Assembly: GCA_029204225.1 (NCBI GenBank)
Contig: CM055108.1
Span: forward strand, 11,439,782-11,503,781
DNA: 64,000 bases
From: Diphasiastrum complanatum
Taxonomy: Eukaryota; Streptophyta; Lycopodiopsida; Lycopodiales; Lycopodiaceae
Direction of reading: 5' to 3'
The stretch's first letter is position 1. Every line of letters begins with the position of its first letter. Positions 1 to 11,607 of the stretch are shown piece after piece. Under the pieces are notes generated by a model. It searched no databases and had not been told where the DNA came from. It was given only the letters and a program-made list of their open reading frames with translations. Made by a program: the position numbers and the translations under genes.

Positions 1-120
1 TACTTGGGTGGCTAGCACATGTGTGGGCATCATAAGGTCTATCTATCCGTTTGCAAGATAGTCTTGATATGATTCACATGCTCCTCAATGTCCTAGTAAA
101 GATGAGTATAATGTTTGCTA

Positions 121-530
121 ATACCACCACAAATGTCATATCTAGTTGAAATGTTGCAGTTGCATTCATTAATCCAAAAGCTAATACTAGGAATTCAAGT
201 CCAAATCTCATCCAAAACTAGCTTTTTATATGTCACTTGGATGAACTTATTTGATGATATCCTATTTTGAGATCAATCTTAGTGAAATATTTAGCTCCCC
301 CTAAGTGATCCACAAGGTTTGGGATGGATGACCTTGTGGATCACTTAGGGGGAGCTAAATATTTCACTAAGATTGATCTCATAATAGGATATCATCAAAT
401 AAGAATTCATCCAAGTGACATATACAAAGTTGGTTTTGGATGAGGTTTGGACTTGAATTATTAATATTAGCTTTTGGATTAATGAATGCACATGCAACAT
501 TTCAACTAGACATAAAATTTGTGGTGGTAA
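121..530. repeat. Large imperfect inverted repeat (foldback-like)
   Basis: Two arms of roughly 200 bases (about 121-318 and 331-530) are reverse complements with a few mismatches and small indels, around a 12-base loop at 319-330. The centre is perfect: CACAAGGT at 311-318 faces ACCTTGTG at 331-338. The outer ends ACCACCAC and GTGGTGGT also pair. No coding potential and no clear target-site duplication were seen. It could be a foldback-type or MITE-like element, or a local inverted duplication able to make a long hairpin RNA. Confidence 0.85.
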
Positions 531-2760
531 TTTATTCTAGGTGGAACTAAAAGCCTTAAACATTGGAGTACCAAATATCCTCATCGTGATTATTCCAAAT
601 CTTTTATATAGGATGTGGATGTAGCATTCTTCCTCCCTTACAAAGGTTATGTCCTTAGAATGGGAAAGTAAATTAGAAACCTATTTTTTTTTAACTTTCA
701 ACACTTACCCAATAAAATTTATCCTTAGTCCGACTAGTACTCCAAGATAGAGCACTTTATCTCAAACTAGAAAATGGCCTTGAAAAAATTGCAAAATGTT
801 ACAAAGAGTTTAAGCAATTAAACAAGTAATATAGATTCAAAGTCATGACAGAAAAGTTGGAGTCCTTAGAATAACTCCACCATAAAGGAGAAGAGAAACA
901 ATAGACAACACTAAACCTTAATGCTGACTCCACCGACATACGACATCTGTGTGAGATGTGCTTACTAGGCAAACAACCTAAATCAAAAATTTCAAAGGGA
1001 CAAGCCACTACAAATGTGCTTCTTAAACATCAGGTAAGATGTTCATTTCTCGCATGCGATAAGAGAGATAATATCAAATCCATAAAATGAGCAAGCAAAG
1101 CAGCTGTGAACCATCAGCTGTAAAACGATCAGACAAACCATTCACATTCAGAGGAACAGACAAAGCGACTAAATGGCTGAAAGCGACCAGGTGCGATGAA
1201 AACACTCCGTAGAAAATATTAAAGCGACCTGATAAGGAGTTGAAAATGAACTGATACGGGCTATGGTAAGCTGCAGGCAAAACGCACTGAAATGGGCTAT
1301 GGTAAGCTACTCTCCTTCCCAAGAACTGCTCAAAATGCGATTGATGGCATCTCAAAATCTGCTCAAAACTGATGGGCCTTGGAAGAGCGTGCAAGAGAGG
1401 TGCCCTGCCGAAGATACGTGAAGCTCCAACACGGCTGAAAATGCGGCAGATGCATGCTGGTGGCTATTCAAACCCTGCTCAAAACTTACAAATGCATGCT
1501 CCTTAAGAAACTGATGGACAAATGCGCTGGTGGCTACTCAAACCCTGCTCAAACCACTGTTGGAAAGATGGCCTTGATTCCAAAATACCTTTTACGCTAT
1601 GGCTTCTCCAACTATCTTGGATATGGATGCAAGAAAGACAGTCATGAGCATGATGGTGAGTATTCTGATGGGCAAGATCCACTCTTCTCTCTTTTCTCTC
1701 GTTAGTTTCTAACAAATGACGGCTTAACCTAAGAGATAAAACCCTAAACTAAATCTCCTCCTCTAAGGCTTACCCTACTAAAGAATGGAAGGCCTAGATT
1801 AACTTAACCTGTTGCCAGATGAATAATATACAATACAATGTGAAGTAACACAGTACATGAAACCACACAAGGGAGAACACTCAGAGAGAAAAATAGGCAT
1901 GTATTGCAAATGAGGTTCTTCTCGAAAATGGACTCTTCCACGCCTATATATACTTGGAGGGGTGGTCACTTACAAAAAGGCACTATGGGACTAACTTAAC
2001 TTGAATCACATTGGTGCCATGGGACAAACCCCCAATGGACCTTTGTGACTAGCTTTTACATATCTTGAAATAACCGGAAACTACATATCTATGTGCAGTG
2101 CCCATGAAAGTTTAAACTTAGAACTAAATTACTTAAGCCATTACGGATACCGCAAAAGCCTAAACTTGATGGGCAAGTTCTACGTTTAAATCCTATCCTG
2201 CTTGTATTTTTAAAGATGTTCCGCAGGATGGCTAGAATATTCCTTGGAATATCAGTCTACAAGTTTTGTGAAGCTGTCAGCTGCTAAAGGCTTGGGACTT
2301 GACTTCCATGGTGAAAGTGACTCTTCTCAGGTGAAAAAGTTTGATGCCCAACATGACCCTATTTAGGATGTAGCTCTTTCCTTCTTAAACACTCTTATTC
2401 TTGCATAGGTGCAGAGCCATGTGTGTTCTTACCTTTCCTCTTGATACGCTTCAAGATGAGGAGTGTGAAGTTTGAGTGAGCTTTGTTGAGCGAGCTTTTT
2501 AAAAAATGTGAGCGAGCTTGTGAGGTGGAGATTTTTTTAGAGAACAATGTAAAGTGAAAACATGATTCCTTATGACATTTTCTTATCTGTGACTGTTGTT
2601 TCATTATGTTATCTTCATTTTGAATCTGTATCAAATATATTTTTGAATTCCAGGTATATCATTCAATAGAATTGGTATTAATGTGAACATCCTCTCCCTT
2701 ATTAGTTGGAATCCTATTTTCTGGTCCTTGAGATGAGGAAGAACAAATCCAGCTCTTTTT
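531..2760. other. Intergenic, no recognised gene
   Basis: Only short ORFs without recognisable domains occur here. A short direct repeat sits near 1,456-1,555. On the minus strand a TATATATAGG-type box near 1,945 lies in sequence that reads like LTR or promoter DNA, but I found no paired LTR, primer site or coding region to support a call. Confidence 0.5.
1456..1555. repeat. Two-copy direct repeat, about 70-bp period
   Basis: A 30-base unit beginning GCTGGTGGCTA at 1,456 recurs at 1,526 with two or three differences. Both copies contain the word CAAACCCTGCTCAAA. It has no known function. Confidence 0.6.
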
Positions 2761-2866
2761 TGTGAAGAATTGCCAAAAATTGGCAAATCTAGCTTGATCA
2801 AAGACCATGTAGAACATAATATTGTGTATAATTGGGTTCCACACATGTAAGGCCAAGATACTGTAA
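2761..2866 (+). repeat. Fragment of the copia J LTR family
   Basis: The sequence starting TGTGAAGAATTGCC at 2,761 matches the first roughly 105 bases of the LTR of copia element J (minus strand, starting at 54,369), with scattered substitutions. The match then stops, so only the 5' tip of an LTR is preserved, in plus orientation. Confidence 0.7.
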
Positions 2867-2945
2867 AGGATTTCAGATCATTCAAGATCCAATCCATGTC
2901 CCTGATCTTTGGTTACAATAAGGAGCAAACCAACAATCCTGCCAA

Positions 2946-3513
2946 TGTAGAAAAATCAGCATCTACATACAAAATGAGATGCAAACTCTAAGAGATATTG
3001 ATCAAACATGAACCAAAACATAAAATATGTTTGTTGTCCGTACAATTACAGTACCCTACTGTATTTCACACGTGTGAAACCGAAAATAGCAATAAATGAT
3101 CATTCTACACACAAGATTGCAAGATAACACCAAGATAGTGCACCAATGAATAGTAGAACCCATAGAGAACCATGTATAATGATGAAATGAGAGAGAGAAG
3201 AGAGAAGATATGTCTCTCCACGAGTTACATCCTTTTATAGAGTTTCCAAACCCTATTTGGCCACTTGGCTTTCCCTCCAAAATGTAAACCCTACTATCTT
3301 TGGGTCTAGATTCAATGTACCCAAAGTTCAAATTTGAATCTCTCTCAAACTCGACTACCAACTTTCCCACACTTTCCAAAAGTGTTTATTGAATGTATTT
3401 TAAACTAATATAACTTCAAAAAGTTTATCTCAGTCTAAAATGAGTTTTGGCCTCTTACTAACAATTTACCAAAATGTGACTAAACTAGACTAAACTAGTT
3501 GAAATCTCTCACA
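2946..3513 (-). mobile_element. Probable solo or 3' LTR of a copia-type element
   Basis: Read on the minus strand, a purine-rich tract GAGGGAG (about 3,514-3,524) is followed directly by TGTGAGAG at 3,513, the usual polypurine tract/LTR junction. Inside is a promoter-like TATAAAAGG at about 3,228-3,238, 50-60 bases before a CT-rich transcribed-looking stretch. The palindrome CACACGTGTG is at 3,067-3,076. The left boundary near 2,946 is only inferred from a TG...CA end. No partner LTR was found. Confidence 0.45.
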
Positions 3514-3904
3514 CTCCCTCTTCAACTAGTTTTGGCATAGTTTTGACAATAGAACTTTGATTCAACTTTAGAATGATCTCCATCCTAAGTATAGATCTTC
3601 TTTCTAAGGTTCTAAAGTATCTTTCATAATTGATATAGAGAATAGTGTCCAAATTGGATGCTTCACTATTTCTTACATCAATTTTACACATCAAGATATA
3701 ACTAGAACATGAAGAACCAAATAGAATGTGAATGAAATGATTCCTCCATGTTTCAAACTTTGAACTCTCTGAAAAATTACAGCAACCAAACAATAAATGT
3801 GAGTGATGACCATTTGCTTGCTTGTCTCCTCCAACTTTGTCCTTTCTGAGAACTATGAGGGAGCCTTCCTTCCTAGTGAAGGAGGCTAGTTTACATGTTT
3901 TCAT
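3514..3904 (-). pseudogene. Possible 3' internal remnant of an LTR element
   Basis: An open frame of 131 codons runs up to the polypurine tract of the LTR at 2,946-3,513, where the tail of a retrotransposon polyprotein would lie. The final residues are MPKLVEEGV. I see no diagnostic RNase H or RT motif, so the assignment rests on position alone. It could be chance. Confidence 0.25.
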
Positions 3905-5092
3905 GGAAAGGCATGCATATTGAGCATATTCATATTTTCATCCATAGAATATATTGAAATATGTTGGATTGTAAAATACTGTTGCCAGGTAAAAAAATTT
4001 CCTGCTTTGTGAGATCATAATATTTGCTTAAATGAAAATTTACATGTGCAAGTTTATAGTGGTTTATGAGTGATTTATGGACATTCCGACTATGCTGGTA
4101 AAAGTGCGCGAAACTTTATTGACAGCACAACATTCAGCCAAGTTACACTTTGCGTTTGCTATAGGATTTTGAGTGAAATTGACCAGATTTGGATCTTTGA
4201 AAATAGTGCGACTTGTAAAAACTTTAACTTGTAACTCTGTCAGTTACCACGTTTTTGGTAGGCATCTTTGTGTCTGTGATTGCAAAAACTTAAAAGGATC
4301 AATTCTCCACATTAGCAGTTCATAAATTTTGTTGATACATGCTTATATTGTTTGCATAGGAATTAAATCATGAAGGGATCAAAAGGTGCAAGCTTTTTAA
4401 GGTACACAATAAATATAAAAATCTTTGCACTCACTATGCAAATGTGATTTTGCACTTCATTATCTCGGATGACACTATTTTTTGTAGGGATTAGCCTGCT
4501 CACTGAGGATAGAGTTGTCGGTGAGGGTGAGGTATTTCAAGCAAAGTCTGGTGAAATGCTTCACAACAGGCCATTGCCAAAAATCATGTTTCAATCCTCG
4601 TGTATGCATGTCATGATGATGTCGTGCAACTACTTATTCCGATTGAGAATGATGTATATTCTTCACGATGCATTCACTACTATGCACCAAAGACATTTAA
4701 GTTTTAAGTATGTAGCGTCATAAAGTAGGTTTAACTATTAAGTTTTATGCAATAAATATATTCTGGCAATTGTAATTCATGTACAACAAGTGATTAAAAT
4801 CACTTGAAATTGTTCATACATAAGTTTGAGATTTTGTATTGTTAAATGTTTTGAAGATTATGCAATATACCAATAAACTTCACTCAAACTTCATACTTCT
4901 AATATGGTTTAATGGTTTTTTTTTGTCAAGATTAATGTTCTGCAAGTTGTATAGGAATAAGATTTGTTTGTACAATTATCATTTTAAATTTTGTATGAAG
5001 ACTAATTTATATAAGAACCATCATATACCAAAATTGGTTCATTTTTTTTTGTGTTGGATTTTGATTATGATTGTTTATTTTGCATGGTGCAT
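3905..5092. other. Intergenic, nothing recognised
   Basis: AT-rich sequence with only short ORFs and no domain, repeat structure or RNA gene that I can support. Confidence 0.5.
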
Positions 5093-5915
5093 GTATAAAC
5101 CATATCTGCACTCCGATTCCCAAAATGAGTTTTGAAACACGTGTCGAAACGCGGTCCAGAAACACGTTTCGAGTTTTTGGTAGAAACGCTCAGAAACTTG
5201 TTTTTTTTTTTTGTTGATTTTTTTTGGGCAATATTGGTATTAGATGAAAGCTTTAATTAAGAGCATCATTACTGTGTAGTTTGCCGAGCATTTCTTATAC
5301 AATTCGGTCAAGTTTAGGTGCATTAATCCATGTTGGGTTCTATCAAGGATAAAAATTTAAAACTAACCTCTAGCCTGTTCGTTACGATAACAGATGATTC
5401 CAGTGGGACAGAGACAGAGAACTGTGGAGCAATTGTATCTTTCTTTTTGCTTCAGGGGGCGGCGATAGTAGTAGGGGAGGCACCCCCCCCCCCCCCAAAG
5501 ATAAAAATGGGGGTCCAAATGCGCGCCGATAAGGGTCCAATATTTATGCCCCCAACTGTATGCACATTACACTCACATCTCCAATGAAATGATTGCAAAG
5601 TGAGCATCATCCATAGAGTTGACAGCCCAAACTGTAGCAATAACATTTACTGAGAACCAGAGCAAATAACAACCAAATAACTACTGAATCTAAGATTTGT
5701 TTGTGCCCTATCTACTGCACTTTGAGAGGCAAAACGTTGGTTTTGACTATTGCTCTCCTAAAAAAATTTCAACCATAAGCTATTTTTTCAAAACAATTTT
5801 TTTTTTTATTATTATTTTTTCATCATGTTTCGCATTTTGAAACGCATTTCGGAGAATTGCGGTTCGAGAAACACGAACCCAGCGAAACGTGTTGCTCTGC
5901 AACTATGGTATAAAC
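5093..5915. mobile_element. Non-autonomous hAT element A, with TSD
   Basis: The element runs from 5,101 to 5,907 (807 bp) and is flanked by a perfect 8-bp duplication GTATAAAC (5,093-5,100 and 5,908-5,915), the hAT target-site length. Its terminal inverted repeats are CATATCTGCA and TGCAACTATG. Both subterminal zones (about 5,127-5,200 and 5,825-5,890) are packed with GAAACG/CGTTTC words. Just inside the left zone lies a T-rich run and then a conserved block at 5,229-5,251 shared with elements B, C and D. The interior from about 5,470 to 5,810 is clearly homologous, in reverse orientation, to element B (about 21,745-22,050). There is no transposase gene, and short ORFs here are incidental. 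Confidence 0.92.
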
Positions 5916-7052
5916 ACACACATTCACTAGTTAGCAAATGGTACATTGATATGAGAATCACACTCATGTTTAGTAGAGCCCGCCATGTCTTTATGAAAAA
6001 CTCGCTCATATTTCTAAAAAATCTCGCTTGACCAAGCTCGCTCAAGGCCCATCCCCCAAGATGAGGTGAATGTGTTAACTTTTCATGCAATTTGTCCTAT
6101 ATGAATGGATGCTTTTATCAATTTGTAATTTATGCAAAAGTTGTGTTCATTTGTTGCTTATTATTTTAATTTAAGAATTAGGGCGTTTGAACTTTTTGTA
6201 AGTTGGATGAAGAGTTGATGGATAGAGATGTGAATACTAAAATGTGAATATCGTGAATACTGAAACGTGAATTCTCTGAATACTGATAATGAAACTTTGA
6301 ATATTGATCTTGATACTTTGAATACGTCTGTGAAGCTCTAAATACTGATCGTGAGACTTTGAATATTGATCATGAAACTTTGAATACTGATTGTGATCCT
6401 CTGAATACTTTGATCATGACATATTTTTGAAGATGTAATTGTGAATAAAAAATAGCAATTTTTCTAAACACTAAAGTTGTGACATTTTTTTTATATCAAA
6501 TGTGAATTTCATTAATTATATCAAATTATGAGATTAGTTAATACTCAATCATGATATTTGTGGCTACTCTCATGAATATCTATGCTGCAATTTGCTATTA
6601 GAAATTGAAATATTGTGAGCGTTTAATTGCACAAATTGTGACCATTTTTGTGAATTTAATTGTGAAATTGAGAAGAATAAAATTTATCACTACTTTCATC
6701 AATTCATACACTAATATAAATTGTGATATTCATTTTTTGCAATTGTGAATGTGCATCTTGGAATTGTAAATATTAATCGTGAAATTTACGACTATTTTTG
6801 TGAATATTAATTTTGAAATTTCTATATTAAGCTATAAAACTACAAATACTTAATAATAAACTTTGTCGTTGCTTCTAAAAAGTGATTGCAATATTGTAAA
6901 CCTATTATTTTAAAAGTATTGATTTTGAGTTTGTGACATCTATTTGTCTCCTTGCTATTCCTCTTGAGAGATGGTTGTTCCTCCTTTTTCTTGAGTCCTA
7001 ATAGATAGTAGCTCTCTTCCTCCTTTCTCCAATCTCCTCCTCCCTTTCCCTT
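5916..7052. other. Intergenic AT-rich DNA
   Basis: No gene is visible. A degenerate minisatellite occupies 6,231-6,420. After it, TGTGAAT-type words recur irregularly to about 6,830, perhaps its eroded extension. Confidence 0.5.
6231..6420. repeat. Degenerate minisatellite, about 21-bp period
   Basis: Roughly eight or nine units of the form TTTGAATACTGATCATGAAAC follow one another, for example near 6,297, 6,318, 6,339, 6,358, 6,379 and 6,400, with substitutions and one-base length changes. Confidence 0.75.
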
Positions 7053-8202
7053 TGTTAGAAGATTCTCGTGAAGATTTTTCTAACTAATTCCGACTATCAA
7101 AAGAGCATAACGGAGTCGAGCCACCAAACTACGATAAAGAGTGTCAACAAATCACCGATAAGCAGCTCCAAAATCTATATGCACTGGGGAGCGCCAATGC
7201 CAGAGAAGTCAACAAGACGCGGACCGACCAATGAGCAGAAACAAAGCCCAGCAGCTCACCACCATATTTTACGACGACGAGAATAAAAGCATGGCCGAGT
7301 CGACATAAAGACTTAGATCTACCTAGAATGTAATGTCAGACATCTATAGAAAGTACACTGTACTCGTAAGCCTATGGCGCGAGAAGTAGAGGTAGATCAA
7401 TGCTCTAATGAGCCTAAAGTGAAAAAGGACCCAAATAGTTAAATGCATTTTGGTTTTAAATAAAGTCAAGTTCTTATGGTACATGGTTTTGGGTGAACCA
7501 AAAACCCTAACCCTAGGATTGTCTATAAAGAGGCATGTGACACTATTTTGTAACCACTTTTCAAAGAGAAGAATATCGATTGAGAGAGAGAGTATCTCCT
7601 CCTTCCATTCTTGCTTTTGTGTGAAGTCCTCCTATTTTTTTGTGTGATTTTTATGGATTTGAATGCATGTTTGTTGTTGTTAATCAAGCTATCACAATCA
7701 AGAATGATCTTTAGCACTTGCATTCATCCATAGTTCCAAAACTAATCCATAAAATCCACACTCGAGCAAATAGGTGTTAGAAATCCCCTTTGGAGAGATC
7801 ATTAGGATCCATTAGGTAGTTTCTCTTTGCATTGTTCACCTCCCTTGAGAAGATCAACCTCAAGAGAAGAAAATCTAGAGCCAAAGATGCCTAGATAAGC
7901 CAAGAAACCAAGATCCAAGGAAAGGATCAAAACAAAACAAAGAAACAAAAAACAAAAGCTTGACACCCTTACTTGGCTTAGATCTCCCCCCTTTGGATCG
8001 AAGCCCGTTACTACACACGATATTCACCCGGTTGGAGATCCAAAACTAAGCCATTCTACTTTTAGATCCAAAACTAAGCTTGACACCCTTAGTTGGCTTA
8101 AATCTCCATCTCTACTACACGATACTCACCCAGTTGGAGATCCAAACCCGTTCTTGGCCCTCTCGATCGCACCGATTAGGGAGGCACAGAAAGGGTCCAA
8201 CG
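7053..8202 (+). mobile_element. 5' LTR of a pol-less LTR retrotransposon
   Basis: The right end is fixed by a primer-binding site immediately downstream (8,209) and by homology of about 7,800-8,202 to the terminal copy at 11,255-11,607. The left end is tentative: TGTTAGAAG at 7,053 would pair with the AACA-like terminus. A TATA box TCTATAAAGAG lies at 7,522-7,532. The LTR contains a short internal duplication (GCTTGACACCCTTA near 7,958 and again near 8,076). Confidence 0.6.
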
Positions 8203-8208
8203 TTGTTT

Positions 8209-8226
8209 TGGCACCGTTGCCAGAGA
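8209..8226 (+). promoter_or_regulatory. Primer-binding site, Tat/Athila style
   Basis: TGGCACCGTTGCCAGAG starts six bases after the LTR. It closely resembles the TGGCGCCGTTGCCGGGGA site typical of plant Ty3/gypsy Tat/Athila-type elements, with three or four changes. Confidence 0.65.
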
Positions 8227-8300
8227 GACGGTGCTAACAGTCCTAGGAGTGGATTTTTGTTTGCATTTGTTTGCTATTTTTCTCTTTTTTGACAAGTTTA

Positions 8301-8760
8301 TTACTCGCCTACATGGTTTTTTTCACTTTTCTATCATTTTTTTTACTCGCCACTTTCCCAGAGGCCACATCAAACCCTGAGGCATCTTCTGTTAGCTCGG
8401 TGAGTAAAGTCTATTTTTCGCCATCAAAGATTATTACTCGCCCAACCCAATTTTTGCATTTTTACTTACTATCATTACTCACCATCAATACAATATTATC
8501 AGAACCCTTAGATCTAGCATTCTGATGATCGACAAGTAATAAGCTATTTTTCGTCATTATTCGCCAATTCAAATTTCCCGCCATTTTTTTCAATTTCTCG
8601 TCTTTTTCTATTACTCGCGAACTGAGATTTCTCGCATTTTTTTTCAGTATCATTATTTGCTGTCAATATAGAGCATAGTACAATACTTGATCTACTACTT
8701 GGCAAACCGACGAGTAAAGATTTGATTTTTCGTCATTACTCGCCGACAGCCATTACTCGT
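8301..8760 (+). repeat. Cluster of TTACTCGCC motifs in the element leader
   Basis: The 9-mer TTACTCGCC occurs at 8,301, 8,343, 8,434 and 8,737. One-mismatch forms occur at 8,475, about 8,558, 8,611 and 8,754, separated by T-rich spacers of irregular length. It lies between the primer site and the gag-like region. Confidence 0.8.
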
Positions 8761-9059
8761 CATTTCTTGCCGACAAACAATATAGCAAATGACTGTGCAA
8801 TCTGGTGAAAGATAATGATCTACTGAGCCTAGAGACCATAATGAAGAACTACTATATCAGACTACTTGACAAGATCAAGTCTAGTATGAAAAAGTTCACA
8901 TCCTACACTTGACTGCCACAAATCTGTCAAAATGCGATCATTATGGAAAATATTATCTTAAAGAAGAGTATAGATCACTCATGTCCAAACGCAAAAATAT
9001 CGGATGGAAAATCAGAAAAATCTGAAGGTTCAATGCTAGTCAAGTAGACAAGAGAGGAA

Positions 9060-10577
9060 GGCTATGAATCAACTGGGAGTGCAACAAGGTCTAGCGAATC
9101 AGGTGCAACAAGTGACCACGAACCTAGTACTTCAAATTCCAACTGCCATCAAACTCAGGCTCGCAAGGCAAAATTTCTTGAGAAGGACCAATGTACATAC
9201 TGCTTCGAGGATCATCCAAGTACAAGATGTCCAATCAAGAATCTGAGCTTCTTACAAAGACAAAATGCAAAGTAGCAAGTTCGACAACAAGATCCAGCGG
9301 TTCAAAAGTAAAAAATAGAATCAAACCGACAAGGAGTTCATCAAGCGGATGGATGTCAAAGTGATTTATCTAAATCACGAATTTCTCCAGCAAAAAGTGG
9401 CCAAGTGGAAGTATTGGTCATATCATCTTGCATGTCACTGAACTCACAAGAAGACCATAATAGCCTACTAGTTTATTTTGTGGGAGATCCTAAGGGACGT
9501 CCATTACCTGTGTATGCTTATCAACTCGGAGGAGATGATATATTGCACACGGTACGATGCTTTGAATGCAGAGGAAGACATCGTCGAGTTGAATGTCCAC
9601 ATCGAGGTGATCCATCAACATTCGAACCTATGTGTTGACAATGCGGAGTCAACCATCTATACTTGGATTGTCCAGTGCGGAGCTCACAAATAGCTAGGAG
9701 ACATTTGGCATACGTAGATCGACATGCACCTGTGTTGTCCAATATACACACAGACTTAATGTGCTATAAGCGAAAAATCTTAGTGCCACTGAGGTATGAA
9801 ACAAGCGAGGAAGAAGTCAATTTGACAAAAATTCCAAAGTATTCGGATGCACCCACAGACAAATCAACAATATCACAGAAGACGGAGTTGGTAGAATCCA
9901 ATGGCATCTGAGGAAGTAAAAAAATTGGCAGCCGACGAAGTCTAGCGAATTTTACCAAGTCTCTTGGCACAATCATTGCAAAGATTTCTTGTCGATGAAT
10001 GAATTACAAAGAGAGTCTGTGTCAAAAGAGCAACTTGAAGACAACTCATTACAAAGTCCGAAAAAAATTATGATCACACAGCCTTCAATTGGGAAGTACA
10101 ATACCAAGGAGGAGACTAAGGTTGATGATTGCCCTACAATGAGCAAAATTTAACCAAAGTCTGACTGTTTTACAAAGCAACGGACCACCAATATAGTGCA
10201 AAATCTGAGTATAACAGTGCTTAAAAGATCAAATCCAGAGAATTCAAGCCCAAAAAAGTCATTTGCATAGCAAGAACCAGCACATACAATGTTTATGCCT
10301 TGTCCTCAATTAGTAAGATTGACTGTCGAACAAAGTCTTCAAGTTAAAAAATACCACGAACACTTAGATAGACTCAGCAGTCAAGCGAGCACATCCTATC
10401 CATATTACGAAATGAGAGAGGCCACGATAAGAACATTGGGAGAAGTGGCGCCGATCTATGAGGATCCATATCAACCAACTTTATCTTGGGATCCTCTGAT
10501 GGATGGTGTCGACTATCCAATTGTCGATGAACAAGATTATCAAGAATGGCCACCAGACCCATATGGTTATTATTGAA
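9060..10577 (+). pseudogene. Degenerate gag with three CCHC zinc knuckles
   Basis: Three C-x2-C-x3-H-x4-C knuckles lie in one reading frame: CTYCFEDHPSTRC (9,192-9,230), CFECRGRHRRVEC (9,558-9,596) and a third at 9,633-9,671 whose second position is a TGA stop. Such knuckles bind RNA in retrotransposon Gag. Stop codons also interrupt the frame between knuckles one and two. A further open stretch, 10,289-10,576, is rich in acidic and aromatic residues and ends in YGYY; it may be the Gag C-terminus in a shifted frame. No protease, RT, RNase H or integrase motif was found between the LTRs, so the element resembles the gag-only (TR-GAG or LARD) class. Knuckle calls are firm; overall gag limits are inferred. 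Confidence 0.65.
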
Positions 10578-10599
10578 AATCATGCCATGATATTGTTGA

Positions 10600-10602
<3 letters not shown>

Positions 10603-10677
<75 letters not shown>
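10603..10677. repeat. (GA)n microsatellite, 75 bp
   Basis: An uninterrupted GA dinucleotide run just downstream of the last gag-like ORF of the gag-only element. Confidence 0.98.
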
Positions 10678-10680
<3 letters not shown>

Positions 10681-11254
10681 CGACAAAGTTTTATTAGGAA
10701 AAAGAGAAAATGATCCAATACAAAGGAAATGGCACCCTCTTATAGATTTGAAAGGTGAGTCCCCTTCACTTTGATTGGCTTTTGAAGTTCCATCAGGATT
10801 ACGATCTTGATTGTCCAGATCACTTTGTGTTTCTTGAGGACAAGTTGTATTTCCCAAATTAGGAACTTTACAAAAGCTAAGTTTAAATACTTTAATAATT
10901 GTGCTCCATGGCAGTTATTAGCTTAAGGCCCAATGTTGAACTCACACACACTGGATGCCAACTGGTCGTCTGTTTTTAATACGTTCGACTCTCTACTTTA
11001 GTTATGTAGTGTTTGGGCTTATGGCAGAAGCCTGACAACATGCTCATGTTGCCAAATAGGTGCTAGTCCCATAGCACTGTTTTTGACTGGTCCTTGGGAT
11101 GATGAAAAGTCAATGGTGTCAAAATTTGTAGAGAGCATAGGTATATATAGATATATATTTTTGTTGTGCTCCAGGAAAAGCGTAGATACGAGTTTGCTTA
11201 TGTAAAACCTGAGACTTTATTTGATGACAATCAGCAAAAACATGGGCTTGCCAA
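10678..11254. other. Internal 3' region of the gag-only element
   Basis: This is non-coding sequence between the microsatellite and the terminal LTR fragment. No motif was recognised. Confidence 0.4.
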
Positions 11255-11607
11255 AGATCCATCAGTAGGCTTTCTTTCATCGCTCACCTCTCTTGAGAAG
11301 ATCAACCTCTTGAGGAGAAGATCTAGAGCCAAGGATGCCTAGATAAGCACAAATAAACCAAATAAAAAAAAGACCAAAAAGAGAAGAAGCATCAAATATG
11401 AACGTAGCACAAATCTAGACTATTCCACGATCAGATCCGAAGTAAGATTGACAACCTTAGCAAGCCTAGATTCCCACTCCTATCACTGTGTTTACCCTCT
11501 CCCATTGGATCGAAGCCTGTTACGACTACTCACCCGGTTGAAAATCCAAAACTCATTATTTGCCCTCTAGATCCGACTGATTAGGGAGGCACAAAAAGGG
11601 TCCAACA
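11255..11607 (+). mobile_element. Partial 3' LTR of the gag-only element
   Basis: About 350 bases match the last part of the 5' LTR, including CTTGAGAAGATCAACCTC, GCCTAGATAAGC, the stretch around CACCCGGTTG, and the end GATTAGGGAGGCACA followed by AGGGTCCAAC. The upstream part of the LTR is missing or unrecognisably diverged. Confidence 0.7.

Noticed and set aside
4469-5135. Small ORFs between the LTR remnants and element A
   Set aside because: No domain, biased composition or splice structure supports them as genes.
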